NCBI RefSeq assembly: GCF_017873175.1
Contig: NZ_JAGGJW010000012.1
Coordinates: 210,677 to 274,676 of the forward strand
Reading direction: 5' to 3'
Length of the DNA stretch: 64,000 bases
From: Neorhizobium petrolearium
Lineage (GTDB): Bacteria; Pseudomonadota; Alphaproteobacteria; Rhizobiales; Rhizobiaceae
Position 1 is the first letter of the stretch; each line of letters opens with the position of its first letter. Under the pieces are notes generated by a model. That model did no database searches, was not told where the DNA came from, and worked only from the letters and a program-made list of their open reading frames with translations. The translations under genes and the position numbers were made by a program. This document shows positions 43,355 through 53,435 of this stretch, one piece after another.

Positions 43355-44124
43355 GCAAGCCTCCAGGCATAGAGGCGACGATTGACCGCCTTGAACAGGA
43401 AATCGGAGACTAGGCCGATAAGCCCGATGACGATGATGCCGAAGATGATCTGGCCGGTCGCCATCAGCGCCTGCGAGTTGATGATCATGTAGCCGATGCC
43501 GGAGGAGGCGCCGATCAGCTCGGCGACGATGACATAGGTCCAGGCCCAGCCGAGCACGAGGCGCAGCGTCTCGGCAATGTCCGGCGCGTTGGCCGGAATG
43601 AGCACCCGGCGGATGACACCGGAATCCTTTGCGCCCAGCGTATAAGCGGCCTCGACCAGATCGCGGCGCGTATTGGCGACGCCGACGGCGATCATCAGGA
43701 TGATCTGGAAGACCGAGCCGATGAAGATGACGAGCAGTTTCTGCAATTCGCCGATGCCGGCCCAGAGGATGAGCAGCGGCACGAAGGCGGAGGCCGGAAG
43801 ATAGCGGGCGAAGGAGACGAAAGGTTCCAGCAGCGCCTCGACCGGCTTGTAGGCGCCCATGGCGATGCCGAGCGGCACGGCGACGACCGAGGCCAGCACG
43901 AAGCCGCCGACGACACGCCAGACGGTGACGCCGATATCGGTCAGGAAGCCCTGCTCCGTCAGCAGATAGAACCCGTCATTGGCCATCGTGATCGGGTCGG
44001 CCAGAAACGTGGGCGATACGAAGCCGCCGAGCGTCGCGAAACCCCAGGCTGCGAAGAAGAGCACAAAGAAGAGAAAGCCGAGGGCGATGCGGGCACCGCG
44101 GCCGATGGGCTGCAAGGGATGCAT
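43351..44124 (-). CDS. NitT/TauT-type ABC transporter permease in the hut cluster
   Basis: This 257-residue permease has six hydrophobic stretches and the class motif AYTLGAKDSGVIRRVLIPANAPDIAETLR, visible in pieces, with a typical TauC-like SFARYLPASAFVPLLILWAGIGE. The start MHPLQPIGRGARIALGF was chosen because the upstream extension is basic and not conserved. It lies 62 bp after the binding-protein gene and overlaps the ATPase gene. Confidence 0.9.
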   Translation of the reverse strand: MHPLQPIGRGARIALGFLFFVLFFAAWGFATLGGFVSPTFLADPITMANDGFYLLTEQGFLTDIGVTVWRVVGGFVLASVVAVPLGIAMGAYKPVEALLEPFVSFARYLPASAFVPLLILWAGIGELQKLLVIFIGSVFQIILMIAVGVANTRRDLVEAAYTLGAKDSGVIRRVLIPANAPDIAETLRLVLGWAWTYVIVAELIGASSGIGYMIINSQALMATGQIIFGIIVIGLIGLVSDFLFKAVNRRLYAWRLA

Positions 44125-44186
44125 AGATCCGGGTCCGTTTGTCCGGTTAGGAAACGGGCGGCGCCTTTCGCGCCGCCCCTTGGCGT

Positions 44187-45131
44187 TTACTCGATGAAGG
44201 ATGTATCCGCTAGCTTCTCGAGGTCCGGCTTCGCCTTGATGACGCCTGTCTCCAGAAGCAGGTCGGCGGCATCGGCGGTAAAGGTTTTGAACTCGCCTTC
44301 GAAGAACTTCTTGTTGGCGGCCTTGTCCTGCCATTCGAGATGCTTGGCGGAGCCGGCGAAGGCTTCGGCCGACTGCTTCACGTCGGCGCCCATGATGCCG
44401 TAGGACTTTTCCGGTTCCTTCTTGATCAGTTCGAGCGCCTCGAAATAGGAAGCGGCAAACGCCTTGGCTGCGGCCGGATTGTCCTTCAGGAAGGCAGGCG
44501 TGCAGCCGAACGTGTCCATGACCGCCGGATAATCCAGCGTCGTGGCGATGATCTTGCCCTTGTCAGGGGCGGCGCGCACGGTTGACAGATAGGGTTCATA
44601 GGTCATGGCGGCATCGTTCTGGCCGGCAACGAAAGCCTGTGCGGCCGGTCCCGGCTCCATGTTGACGACCTTGACGTCCTTCAGTGACAGGCCGTTCTTC
44701 TTCAGAATATAGGACAGGAAGAAATAGGGCGAGGTACCTGGCGTGGAGGCGGCGATCGTCTTGCCCTTCAGGTCGGCGATCTTGGCGACGTCCGGGCGCA
44801 CGACCATGCCGTCGGCGCCATGCGACTTGTCCATCTGGAAGATCTGCGTCGAAGCGACGCCGTTCGCGTTCCAGACAACCCAGGTTTCGACCGTTGTCGC
44901 GGCGCACTGGATGTCGCCGGACGCAAGCGCCAGATGGCGGCTGGCCTGCGGGATCTTCTTGATGGTTACGTCGAGGCCGTTCTTCTTGAAGATGCCGGCT
45001 TCCTTGGCGAGCGTCAGCGGCGCAAAGCCGGTCCAGCCCGATATACCGATGGAAACGGCGGTTTCGGCACGGGCGGCGCTGGCTGCAGCAAGCACGGCGA
45101 GAAGAGTAGTGGCGAAAATTCTGCTTTTCAT
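44187..45131 (-). CDS. NitT/TauT-type ABC transporter substrate-binding protein in the hut cluster
   Basis: This 314-residue protein has a Sec signal ending near AARA (residue 22). It shows the NMT1/TauA-like start VSIGISGWTGFAPLTLAKEAGIF, followed by GDIQCAATTVETWVVWNANG, IADLKGKTIAASTPGTSPYFFL and AGQNDAAMTYEPYLSTV. A 107-bp gap separates it from hutD, so it may have its own promoter. Its position between hutD and hutC suggests an imidazole compound or histidine as ligand; that is inference from context. Confidence 0.9.
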   Translation of the reverse strand: MKSRIFATTLLAVLAAASAARAETAVSIGISGWTGFAPLTLAKEAGIFKKNGLDVTIKKIPQASRHLALASGDIQCAATTVETWVVWNANGVASTQIFQMDKSHGADGMVVRPDVAKIADLKGKTIAASTPGTSPYFFLSYILKKNGLSLKDVKVVNMEPGPAAQAFVAGQNDAAMTYEPYLSTVRAAPDKGKIIATTLDYPAVMDTFGCTPAFLKDNPAAAKAFAASYFEALELIKKEPEKSYGIMGADVKQSAEAFAGSAKHLEWQDKAANKKFFEGEFKTFTADAADLLLETGVIKAKPDLEKLADTSFIE

Positions 45132-45218
45132 AACGTTCCCCTTATCCAGAACTGGTTGTCTTATGATCGCGTTCCGGCAGGTATACTAGCCACGCCAGCT
45201 CTCATTTGTCTATGCATA

Positions 45219-45239
45219 AATGCCGATAAAAACGGCATT
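45219..45239 (-). terminator. Hairpin at the end of hutD
   Basis: Arms AATGCCG and CGGCATT pair perfectly around a 7-base AT-only loop and begin at the last base of the hutD stop codon. On the minus strand the stem is followed by TATGCATAG, a poor U-tract. It may give partial termination between the enzyme genes and the transporter genes. Confidence 0.4.
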
Positions 45240-45793
45240 CACTCGTTTCGCAAAAGAACGAGGCAAAGGGATGCCGTGCCGGAGAGATCGAGGAGGTTTT
45301 GATCCGTCATCAAAGCATCGAGGGCGCCGAGTCGCGCCTCGCCGACCGACACCTCGCCGGTGCGGCAAAAGAGGACGGCGATGTCGGAGCCGATCGGCAA
45401 TTCGCAATGACCTTCGACCTCTATGGGCAGGACGCGATGCGAATAGCGGCCGCGGCGGGTCATGACGTTGAGATCGCGCACCGGCCCGCCGGTCAGGCTC
45501 GCGGTCACCGGCACATCGCCGGGAAAGGCAAGCGGCGGGGAGGAGGGATCGAGAACGACGCGTCCCTGTTCCTCGATATCGAGCGCGACGCCGTCGCCGC
45601 TCAGAAATGTCAGCGTCCGGTCTATGCCGGGGAAGAGCGAAAAAGGCCCATCGCTCGCCACGTCCGCCATGCTGATGCGCCAGTCGAAATCGTCCATCGA
45701 GGCACCCGGAGGGAAGGCGAGGATTTCCGCGGTCTCGCCACCACCGTTTTTCCACGGCATCCACCGATAATCTGCCGCGTGCAATATCTTCAT
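45239..45793 (-). CDS. hutD: HutD family protein
   Basis: This 184-residue protein of the cupin-like HutD family accompanies histidine catabolic genes. In Pseudomonas it is thought to limit hut expression, possibly by binding formylglutamate or urocanate. The family start KILHAADYRWMPWKNGGGETAEI is clear, with DFDWRISMADVASDGPFS and FPGIDRTLTFLSGDGV following. The ATG at MKILHAAD is preferred to one five codons upstream because it matches the family N-terminus. It lies 35 bp downstream of hutU. Confidence 0.9.
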   Translation of the reverse strand: MKILHAADYRWMPWKNGGGETAEILAFPPGASMDDFDWRISMADVASDGPFSLFPGIDRTLTFLSGDGVALDIEEQGRVVLDPSSPPLAFPGDVPVTASLTGGPVRDLNVMTRRGRYSHRVLPIEVEGHCELPIGSDIAVLFCRTGEVSVGEARLGALDALMTDQNLLDLSGTASLCLVLLRNE

Positions 45794-45828
45794 GAGTGCG
45801 TCCTGCATTGCAATCCGGCGGCCAAAGG

Positions 45829-47502
<1,674 letters not shown>

Positions 47503-47514
47503 GGTGGTTTCCCC

Positions 47515-48315
47515 TCAGTTCTTGTTGGCGAGCACAAAGGCCTCGATGCGGGTGAGAATGGCCTTCAGGTGGACGCGAAGCGTCTCCGCCTTCGCCGCGT
47601 CAAAGGCGAAGGGCAGGTCCTCGCTCTGCAAATGCGTGGATTGCGCCAGTTCCATCTGGATGGCGTGAACGCCAGTTTCCGGCTGGCCATAATGGCGCGT
47701 CGTCCAGCCGCCTTTGAAGCGACCGTTGAGGATAGACGTGTAGCCCTCGGCCGTCGCTGTCACGTCGACGGCGATCTTTTCGATCTCCGGTGCGCAAGTC
47801 TTGCCCATGTCCGTGCCGATGTTGAAATCCGGCAGCCTGCCCTCGAACAGGAAGGGAATGTGCGAGCGGATCGAATGGCAGTCGTAAAGCACGGCAAAGC
47901 CATGGATCGCCTTCACCCGCCTGATTTCGGCGGCGAGTGCTGCGTGATAGGGGGCGTGGAATTCGGCAAGCCGGGCGGCTATATCGGCTTGCGTCGGTGC
48001 TTCGCCATCCTTCCAGATCGCAAGACCGTCGAAATCCGTTTCCGGGACCAGGCCCGTGGTGTTCTGCCCCGGATAGAGGCTCACGCCTGCCGGATCGCGG
48101 TTGGCGTCGATGACATAGCGATGGAAGGTGGCACGCACCGTGGTCGCATCCGCGAGCAGCCCGTCATAGAGCCTGTGGATGTGCCAGTCGGTATCGGCGA
48201 GCTTGCGGCCATTATAGTTCAGCCGCTCCCAAATTGGGGATGGCACGTCGGTTCCCGTATGCGGGAAGCCGAGAATGACGGGCGAGGTGCCCTGATTGAC
48301 CTCGAAAACAGCCAT
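47515..48315 (-). CDS. hutG: N-formylglutamate deformylase
   Basis: This 266-residue metal-dependent hydrolase converts N-formylglutamate to glutamate and formate, the last step of the five-step histidine pathway. Motifs are ILGFPHTGTDVPSPIWERL, DTDWHIHRLYDG, YVIDANRDPAGVSLYPGQNTTG read in parts, and LYDCHSIRSHIPFLFEG, which carries the conserved DCHS. One base separates it from hutH. With HutF present this route makes formate instead of formamide. Confidence 0.95.
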   Translation of the reverse strand: MAVFEVNQGTSPVILGFPHTGTDVPSPIWERLNYNGRKLADTDWHIHRLYDGLLADATTVRATFHRYVIDANRDPAGVSLYPGQNTTGLVPETDFDGLAIWKDGEAPTQADIAARLAEFHAPYHAALAAEIRRVKAIHGFAVLYDCHSIRSHIPFLFEGRLPDFNIGTDMGKTCAPEIEKIAVDVTATAEGYTSILNGRFKGGWTTRHYGQPETGVHAIQMELAQSTHLQSEDLPFAFDAAKAETLRVHLKAILTRIEAFVLANKN

Positions 48316-48316
48316 C

Positions 48317-49852
48317 TCAGACCTCCAGTACGGGGAGAATGCCGGCGGATACCGACGCCGTCAGCGCGCCGGACGAAACGAGCGCGGCAGCGGCCTTCAA
48401 ATCGTCCGCCATGTAGCGATCCTCCTCCAGCGGGGGCACGGCGGCACGGATTGTGGTCAGCGCCTTCTGAAGCTCGGTCCCGGTCTTCAGCGGTCCGCGC
48501 AGTTCCACGCCTTGGACGGCGGCCAGCGCCTCGATGCCAAGGATGGAAAACAGGTTTTCCGTCATTGCCAGCAGGCGGCGCGCGCCGTGGCAGGCCATGG
48601 AGACATGATCCTCCTGATTGGCGGAGGTCGGTGTTGAGTCCACCGAGGCCGGATGGGCCATCTGCTTGTTCTCGCTCATCAGCGCCGCGGAGGTGACCTC
48701 GGCGATCATCAGTCCGGAATTGAGCCCCGGCTTTTTCGACAGGAAGGCAGGCAGGCCGTAGGACAGCGCCGGATCGACCAGAAGAGCGATGCGACGCTGG
48801 GCGATTGCCCCGATCTCGCAGATGGCGAGCGCCGTCTGGTCGGCGGCGAATGCCACCGGCTCGGCGTGGAAATTGCCGCCGGACACGACGGAATTGTCGG
48901 AAAGCACCAGCGGGTTGTCGGTTACCGCATTGGCCTCGATTTCCAGCGTGCGGGCGACGGAGCGCAGAAGATCGAGGCAGGCACCATCCACCTGTGGCTG
49001 GCAGCGGATGCAATAGGGGTCCTGCACCCGCTCGTCGCCCTCGATGTGGCTCTTGCGGATTTCAGAACCGTCCAGCAGTTCACGCAAGGCGCCTGCCGTA
49101 TCGATCTGGCCTTGGTGCCCGCGCAGCGTGTGGATATCGGGATGGAAGGGCGCGGAGGAGCCCATCGCCGCATCGGTCGAGAGTGCTCCGGTGACCAGCG
49201 CCGCCTGCAATGCGCGGTGGGCGCGGAAGAGGCCGGCAAGCGCCAGTGCCGTGGAGGTCTGCGTGCCGTTTATGAGGGCCAATCCCTCCTTGGCGGCCAG
49301 CACGATCGGCACAAGCCCGGCCTTTTCCAGTGCCGCGCGGCCCACAAGCCGGCTGCCCTCGAAAAAGGCCTCGCCTTCGCCCATCATCACCGCCGCCATG
49401 TGTGCGAGCGGCGCGAGATCGCCGGACGCGCCGACCGAACCCTTCTCCGGAATAACGGGGGTGACGCCTTTCTCCAGCATGGCCTCGATCAGCCGCACCA
49501 GTTCCGGCCGGACACCCGAAGCGCCGCGCCCGAGGGAGACGAGCTTCAGCGCCATGACGAGCCGCACGATATTTTCCGGTAGCGGGTCACCCACGCCGCA
49601 GCAATGGGAGAGGATGAGATTGCGCTGGAGTGTGGCGACATCCGCCGCGTCGATCTTGATCGAGGCGAGCTTTCCAAAGCCGGTATTGATGCCATAGACC
49701 GGAGCGTTGCCGGCGGCAATCTCGGCGATGCGCCGCGCGCCATTTTCGATGGCCACGTCGAAGGCGGGATCGAGCCGGGCTGTGGCGCCGTTCCAGTAGA
49801 TATCCGCCAGGACGGGGAGAGAAACCTGTCCGGGTGTCAGAACGAGGGTCAT
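48317..49852 (-). CDS. hutH: Histidine ammonia-lyase
   Basis: This 511-residue enzyme deaminates L-histidine to urocanate. The self-forming MIO cofactor triad is A142-S143-G144 in KGSVGASGDLAPLAHMA. The active-site tyrosine region APVYGINTGFGKLA is near residues 50-63. The frame remains open for over 230 codons upstream, but that part overlaps hutI and is not conserved; the ATG at MTLVLTPG overlaps the hutI stop by one base. It is the committed enzyme of the pathway and is co-transcribed with hutI and hutG. Confidence 0.97.
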   Translation of the reverse strand: MTLVLTPGQVSLPVLADIYWNGATARLDPAFDVAIENGARRIAEIAAGNAPVYGINTGFGKLASIKIDAADVATLQRNLILSHCCGVGDPLPENIVRLVMALKLVSLGRGASGVRPELVRLIEAMLEKGVTPVIPEKGSVGASGDLAPLAHMAAVMMGEGEAFFEGSRLVGRAALEKAGLVPIVLAAKEGLALINGTQTSTALALAGLFRAHRALQAALVTGALSTDAAMGSSAPFHPDIHTLRGHQGQIDTAGALRELLDGSEIRKSHIEGDERVQDPYCIRCQPQVDGACLDLLRSVARTLEIEANAVTDNPLVLSDNSVVSGGNFHAEPVAFAADQTALAICEIGAIAQRRIALLVDPALSYGLPAFLSKKPGLNSGLMIAEVTSAALMSENKQMAHPASVDSTPTSANQEDHVSMACHGARRLLAMTENLFSILGIEALAAVQGVELRGPLKTGTELQKALTTIRAAVPPLEEDRYMADDLKAAAALVSSGALTASVSAGILPVLEV

Positions 49853-51093
49853 CAAGATACCTTCCTTCCCTTGAAGATACGGGCGTGAAGGGGATTGAAG
49901 CCGATGCGATAGACGAGTTCTGCCGGGCGTTTCACGTTCCACACCGTAAAGTCGGCGGATTTGCCGGCCTCCAGCGTGCCTGTCTCGTGGAGGAGGCCAA
50001 GCGCGCGGGCGGCCGCGCGGGTGGCACCCGCCAGGCATTCTTCGACGGTAAGGCCGAACAGGGTCGCGCCCATATTGAGCGTCAGCAGAAGCGAGGTAAG
50101 CGGCGAGGTGCCGGGATTGCAGTCGGTGGAAAGCGCGATATGGACACCCGCCTGCCGCAGCGCGGCCACCGGCGGCGCCTGCTTTTCGCGCAGCGTATAG
50201 TAGGCGCCCGGCAGAAGCACGGCTACCGTTCCGGCCCTTGCCATGGCTTCTGCCCCAGCCATGTCGAGATATTCGAGGTGTTCGCAGGAGAGTGCGCCAT
50301 AGGACGCCGCCATTTTCGCGCCGCCCAGATTGGAAAGCTGTTCGGCGTGAAGCTTGACTGGCAGCCCCAGTTCCTTCGCCTTGTCGAAGACGGTCCGCAT
50401 CTCGGCAACTGAAAAGGCAATGCCCTCGCAGAACCCGTCCACGGCATCCACCAGACCTTCCGCATGGGCTATTTCCAGTCCCGGCAGCACGACATCGCGG
50501 ATATAGTCGTCGTTGCGACCTTTGTATTCCGCAGGGGTAGCATGCGCCGCGAGCCAACTCGTCATGACGCGCACAGAGCGGATTTCGCCAAGGCGGCGGG
50601 CGGCGCGCAGCATGTTCAGCTCAGTCTCGACGGTCAGTCCGTAGCCGGACTTGATCTCGACAGTCGAAACGCCTTCGGAAAGCAGCGTATCGAGGCGCGT
50701 CAGGCTTTCTGCCACCAGTTGGTCCACCGAAAGCGCCCGCGTTGCCGAAACCGTCGAGACGATGCCGCCGCCGGCCCTGGCGATCTCTTCATAGCTTGCA
50801 CCGGACAGCCGCATTTCAAATTCCATCGCGCGATCGCCGCCGAAGACGAGATGGGTGTGGCAATCGATGAGCGAGGGGGTGATCAGCCGCCCCTGGCAAT
50901 CGGTCGTGGGCAGCGCGGCGAATTCCTCCGGCAGCGCGCTTTCCGCGCCAGCATAGGCGATGCGTCCGTCAACGACGGCAACAGCCGCGTCTTCAGCGAT
51001 AGCGATGCCAGCGGCAAAGGTCGCAAGCCGCGCATTGCGCCAAAGGCCATTGGCCGGATGGTCGGAAGTAGGCAAGGATTTGTTCCCGCTCAT
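49852..51093 (-). CDS. hutI: Imidazolonepropionase
   Basis: This 413-residue amidohydrolase opens 4-imidazolone-5-propanoate to N-formimidoyl-L-glutamate. The metal ligands are seen in LIDCHTHLVFGGDRA, KLHAEQLSNLGG, CEHLEYLD and STDCNPGTSPL. It has the motif YEEIARAGGGIVSTVSATR specific to HutI. The start MSGNKSLP has AAAGGAAAGG upstream; the frame is open far into the divergent hutF region but that is not conserved. It is the first gene of the minus-strand hut operon. Confidence 0.97.
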   Translation of the reverse strand: MSGNKSLPTSDHPANGLWRNARLATFAAGIAIAEDAAVAVVDGRIAYAGAESALPEEFAALPTTDCQGRLITPSLIDCHTHLVFGGDRAMEFEMRLSGASYEEIARAGGGIVSTVSATRALSVDQLVAESLTRLDTLLSEGVSTVEIKSGYGLTVETELNMLRAARRLGEIRSVRVMTSWLAAHATPAEYKGRNDDYIRDVVLPGLEIAHAEGLVDAVDGFCEGIAFSVAEMRTVFDKAKELGLPVKLHAEQLSNLGGAKMAASYGALSCEHLEYLDMAGAEAMARAGTVAVLLPGAYYTLREKQAPPVAALRQAGVHIALSTDCNPGTSPLTSLLLTLNMGATLFGLTVEECLAGATRAAARALGLLHETGTLEAGKSADFTVWNVKRPAELVYRIGFNPLHARIFKGRKVS

Positions 51094-51120
51094 TGTCTTT
51101 TGCCTTTCCTTTATCAGTGA

Positions 51121-51134
51121 TATGTATATACATA
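51121..51134. promoter_or_regulatory. HutC-type operator between hutI and hutF
   Basis: TATGTATATACATA is a perfect 14-bp palindrome with the TGTATATACA core expected for HutC in alphaproteobacteria. It sits in the 77-bp region between the divergent hutI and hutF starts, 27 bp from hutI and 36 bp from hutF, so one repressor dimer could block both promoters. Confidence 0.75.
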
Positions 51135-51170
51135 ATGGTGAACCTGACAAGACGAAAAATCGGGAACGCG

Positions 51171-52517
51171 ATGATGACGACGCTTCACGCAAAAACGGCA
51201 TTGACGGCCGGAGGCTGGCTGCGGGATGTGCGGCTGATGCTCGAAAATGGTCGGATTGCGCGGGTAGAAGTCGGGGTTGCCGCGACCCCGACGGATGAGC
51301 GCCTCGACGTTCTCCTGCCCGCAATGCCCAATTTGCATAGCCATGCCTTCCAGCGGGCCATGGCTGGGCTGACGGAGGTGCGAGGCACGGGTGACGACAG
51401 CTTCTGGAGCTGGCGCACGCTGATGTACCGTTTTGCCCTGTCGATGACGCCGGATCAGGTTGAGGCGGTTGCCGCGCAGCTCTATATGGAAATGCTGGAG
51501 GCCGGCTTCGGCCGCGTCGGCGAGTTCCATTACCTGCACCATGACAAGGATGGCACGGCTTATGCAAACAGTGCCGAAATGGCGGAGCGGATCGCCGCAG
51601 CCGCGGCCAAAACCGGCATCGGGCTGACGCTGCTGCCGGTGTTCTACGCCCATTCCGGCTTCGGCGGGCAGGCGGCCGGCGAAGGCCAGCGGCGTTTCGT
51701 CAATTCCACCGAAAGCTTCGCGCGGCTGATGGAGGGGGCGGCGAAAGCCGTCGCCTCGCTTCCGAAAAGCCGGATCGGTATTGCGCCCCATTCCCTGCGC
51801 GCAGCGACCATCGAGGAGATCGCCGAAATCCTGCCGCTCGCCAAGGACGGGCCGGTCCATATCCACGTGGCTGAACAGGTAAAGGAGGTGGAGGACTGCG
51901 TCGCCTTCTCAGGCGCAACTCCGGTAAACTATCTCCTGGCGAATGCTCCGGTCGATCAGCGCTGGTGCCTCATCCATGCCACCCACATAACGGAGGCGGA
52001 AACCCGCGCCATGGCAAGAAGCGGTGCTGTTGCCGGCCTCTGCCCGGTCACGGAGGCCAATCTCGGCGACGGCATTTTTCCGGGCGCGGATTTCCTCGCG
52101 GCCGGCGGTGCCTTCGGCATCGGTTCGGATTCCAACGTGCTGATCGGGCTTGGCGACGAACTGCGCCAGCTCGAATATTCGCAGCGTCTCGCCCGCCGTG
52201 CCCGCAACGTCATGGCGCCTGTCAACGGCTCGACCGGCCGTGCCCTGTTCGACCGTGCGCTCGTCGGCGGCAGCCGGGCGCTTGCCTATGAGGCGGGCAT
52301 CCGTGAGGGCGCGCTGGCCGATCTCGTCTCGCTCGATCTTTCAGGGCATCCGTGGGTTACAGGCGATACGGTCCTCGATCATCTGATCTTCGCGGGTGGC
52401 CCGAAGCCGGACAGTGTCTGGGTGAACGGCGTCAGGCAGGTAAAAGGCGGTCGGCACAAGTTTCGCGAAGGCATCGAGGCTCGCTTCCGGGCGACCATGC
52501 AGGCGCTGTTAAGCTGA
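51171..52517 (+). CDS. hutF: Formimidoylglutamate deiminase
   Basis: This amidohydrolase of 448 residues converts N-formimidoyl-L-glutamate to N-formyl-L-glutamate and ammonia, feeding HutG. Metal-binding motifs are NLHSHAFQRAMAGL, HIHVAEQVKEVEDC, LIHATHITEAE and GSDSNVLIG. The first of two adjacent ATGs (MMTTLHAK) is used, with GGGA upstream; the second is equally possible. It diverges from the rest of the hut genes. The 3' neighbour region is decayed, so hutF is probably a single-gene transcript. Confidence 0.94.
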   Translation: MMTTLHAKTALTAGGWLRDVRLMLENGRIARVEVGVAATPTDERLDVLLPAMPNLHSHAFQRAMAGLTEVRGTGDDSFWSWRTLMYRFALSMTPDQVEAVAAQLYMEMLEAGFGRVGEFHYLHHDKDGTAYANSAEMAERIAAAAAKTGIGLTLLPVFYAHSGFGGQAAGEGQRRFVNSTESFARLMEGAAKAVASLPKSRIGIAPHSLRAATIEEIAEILPLAKDGPVHIHVAEQVKEVEDCVAFSGATPVNYLLANAPVDQRWCLIHATHITEAETRAMARSGAVAGLCPVTEANLGDGIFPGADFLAAGGAFGIGSDSNVLIGLGDELRQLEYSQRLARRARNVMAPVNGSTGRALFDRALVGGSRALAYEAGIREGALADLVSLDLSGHPWVTGDTVLDHLIFAGGPKPDSVWVNGVRQVKGGRHKFREGIEARFRATMQALLS

Positions 52518-52571
52518 AGTGACAACTTGGGCTAACCGCTTAAACACATCCCTCCCTGGCATCTGCCAAGG

Positions 52572-52680
52572 ATGAAAACGTGGCTGAGGAAGAGCGCAAT
52601 GAGATTGCGTCCGTCCTCGCCTCAAATCCCAACGTGGGTGATGTCATGGTGGGGACAGGTGGCGCGGAAGATGCCTTCGG
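52572..52680 (+). pseudogene. Remnant of a RelE/HigB-type toxin gene
   Basis: The frame containing VAEEERNEIASVLASNP followed by NVGDVMVGTGGAEDAFGG resembles the N-terminal half of RelE/HigB-type toxins, which typically read 'EE..I..yLa.NP..Gdvi.GTGG.RK.R'. The part after GTGG is out of frame and no toxin C-terminus follows. No antitoxin gene is evident. It is a fragment in the first part of the gene-poor stretch after hutF. Confidence 0.5.
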
Positions 52681-52730
52681 CGGTTGTAGCAAAAGGAGGA
52701 GCGGCGGCAATCTGCAGCAAAGACACACAG

Positions 52731-52956
52731 GGTGACGTGCTGCCACACCTTTCCTACCGCATCTTGCCTTTCAATCTGGCGACTTCGCGGTTTTACTCGG
52801 AGCTGATGGCGCGCTCGGCTATCTGGGAAGGCGAACCACACGGCTGACGGTTACATCGCAGCCAAAGCAGTGGCAGATGGGCTGATGGTTGCCACTCGCG
52901 ACACAAGCCCGTTCGAGGCCGCGGGGTTGAAAGTGATCAACCGCTGGTCCAGATGA
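52731..52956 (+). pseudogene. Remnant of a VapC/FitB-type PIN-domain toxin gene
   Basis: One frame gives VLPHLSYRILPFNLATSRFYSELMARS. After a frameshift near 52833-52845 another frame continues TADGYIAAKAVADGLMVATRDTSPFEAAGLKVINRW and ends in TGA, quoted here in parts of the family pattern. The two together match the C-terminal half of FitB-type PIN toxins, including the acidic residues in TADGYIAA and ATRDTSPF. The N-terminal half and the antitoxin are missing, so the gene is dead. Confidence 0.6.
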
Positions 52957-53076
52957 CAATAGTGTGGATCCAGGTGCCTTAGGTTTGTATCGGTTGAGGC
53001 CAGTCGGTCAGGCCGTTTCGCACTGACCGCCCTCGTTGGTGCGCGAAGCGGATCGAAAGCCCGCCTAGCCGTCTGC

Positions 53077-53277
53077 TCATATGTTTCTTTCTGTGGCGGG
53101 GCTCATCGCTTCGGCAAGTTGGGCCGAGAGCGCCTCATGCCGCAGTTCATGTTCTGGACTAAACTTTATGAGCCACTCGGCTGCTGCAAGGGCTGTCCGA
53201 TCGCAGATCAAGAGACCGTGCCGCTGGCAGTATTCGTCGAGCACTTTCCTTCTGATTTGCCAAAAAGTAGCTTCCAT
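53077..53277 (-). CDS. Small hypothetical protein
   Basis: This 66-residue reading frame starts MEATFWQIRRKVLDEYCQRHG and has AAGGGCAG about six bases before the ATG. The composition is that of a small soluble helical protein. It is not recognised. It lies between decayed toxin fragments and the doxX gene on the same strand as doxX, in a less GC-rich stretch. It may be real, but its isolation and lack of known relatives keep confidence moderate. Confidence 0.4.
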   Translation of the reverse strand: MEATFWQIRRKVLDEYCQRHGLLICDRTALAAAEWLIKFSPEHELRHEALSAQLAEAMSPATERNI

Positions 53278-53435
53278 TCTCTGCCCTTTGCGTCCGTTAA
53301 CGTTCGTTCTTGGAAGAATAGATATAGTCTACTTGTAAGATTTCGCCGCGTTATGCCAGGCTTGTCAGAAATTGTCTCAATCATCTCAGCGCGTGACAAA
53401 CCGGGGCGTGTTTTCCCATTCGACAGCTTTGAAGG

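Noticed and set aside
45211..45218. TATGCATA as a second HutC operator before the transporter genes
   Set aside because: It lacks the TGTA/TACA arms of the hutI-hutF site, and an 8-bp palindrome is expected by chance.
49853..50557. An upstream in-frame extension of hutH of over 230 codons
   Set aside because: It overlaps hutI in another frame and does not resemble histidine ammonia-lyase. The normal length and the TGATG overlap fix the start at 49852.
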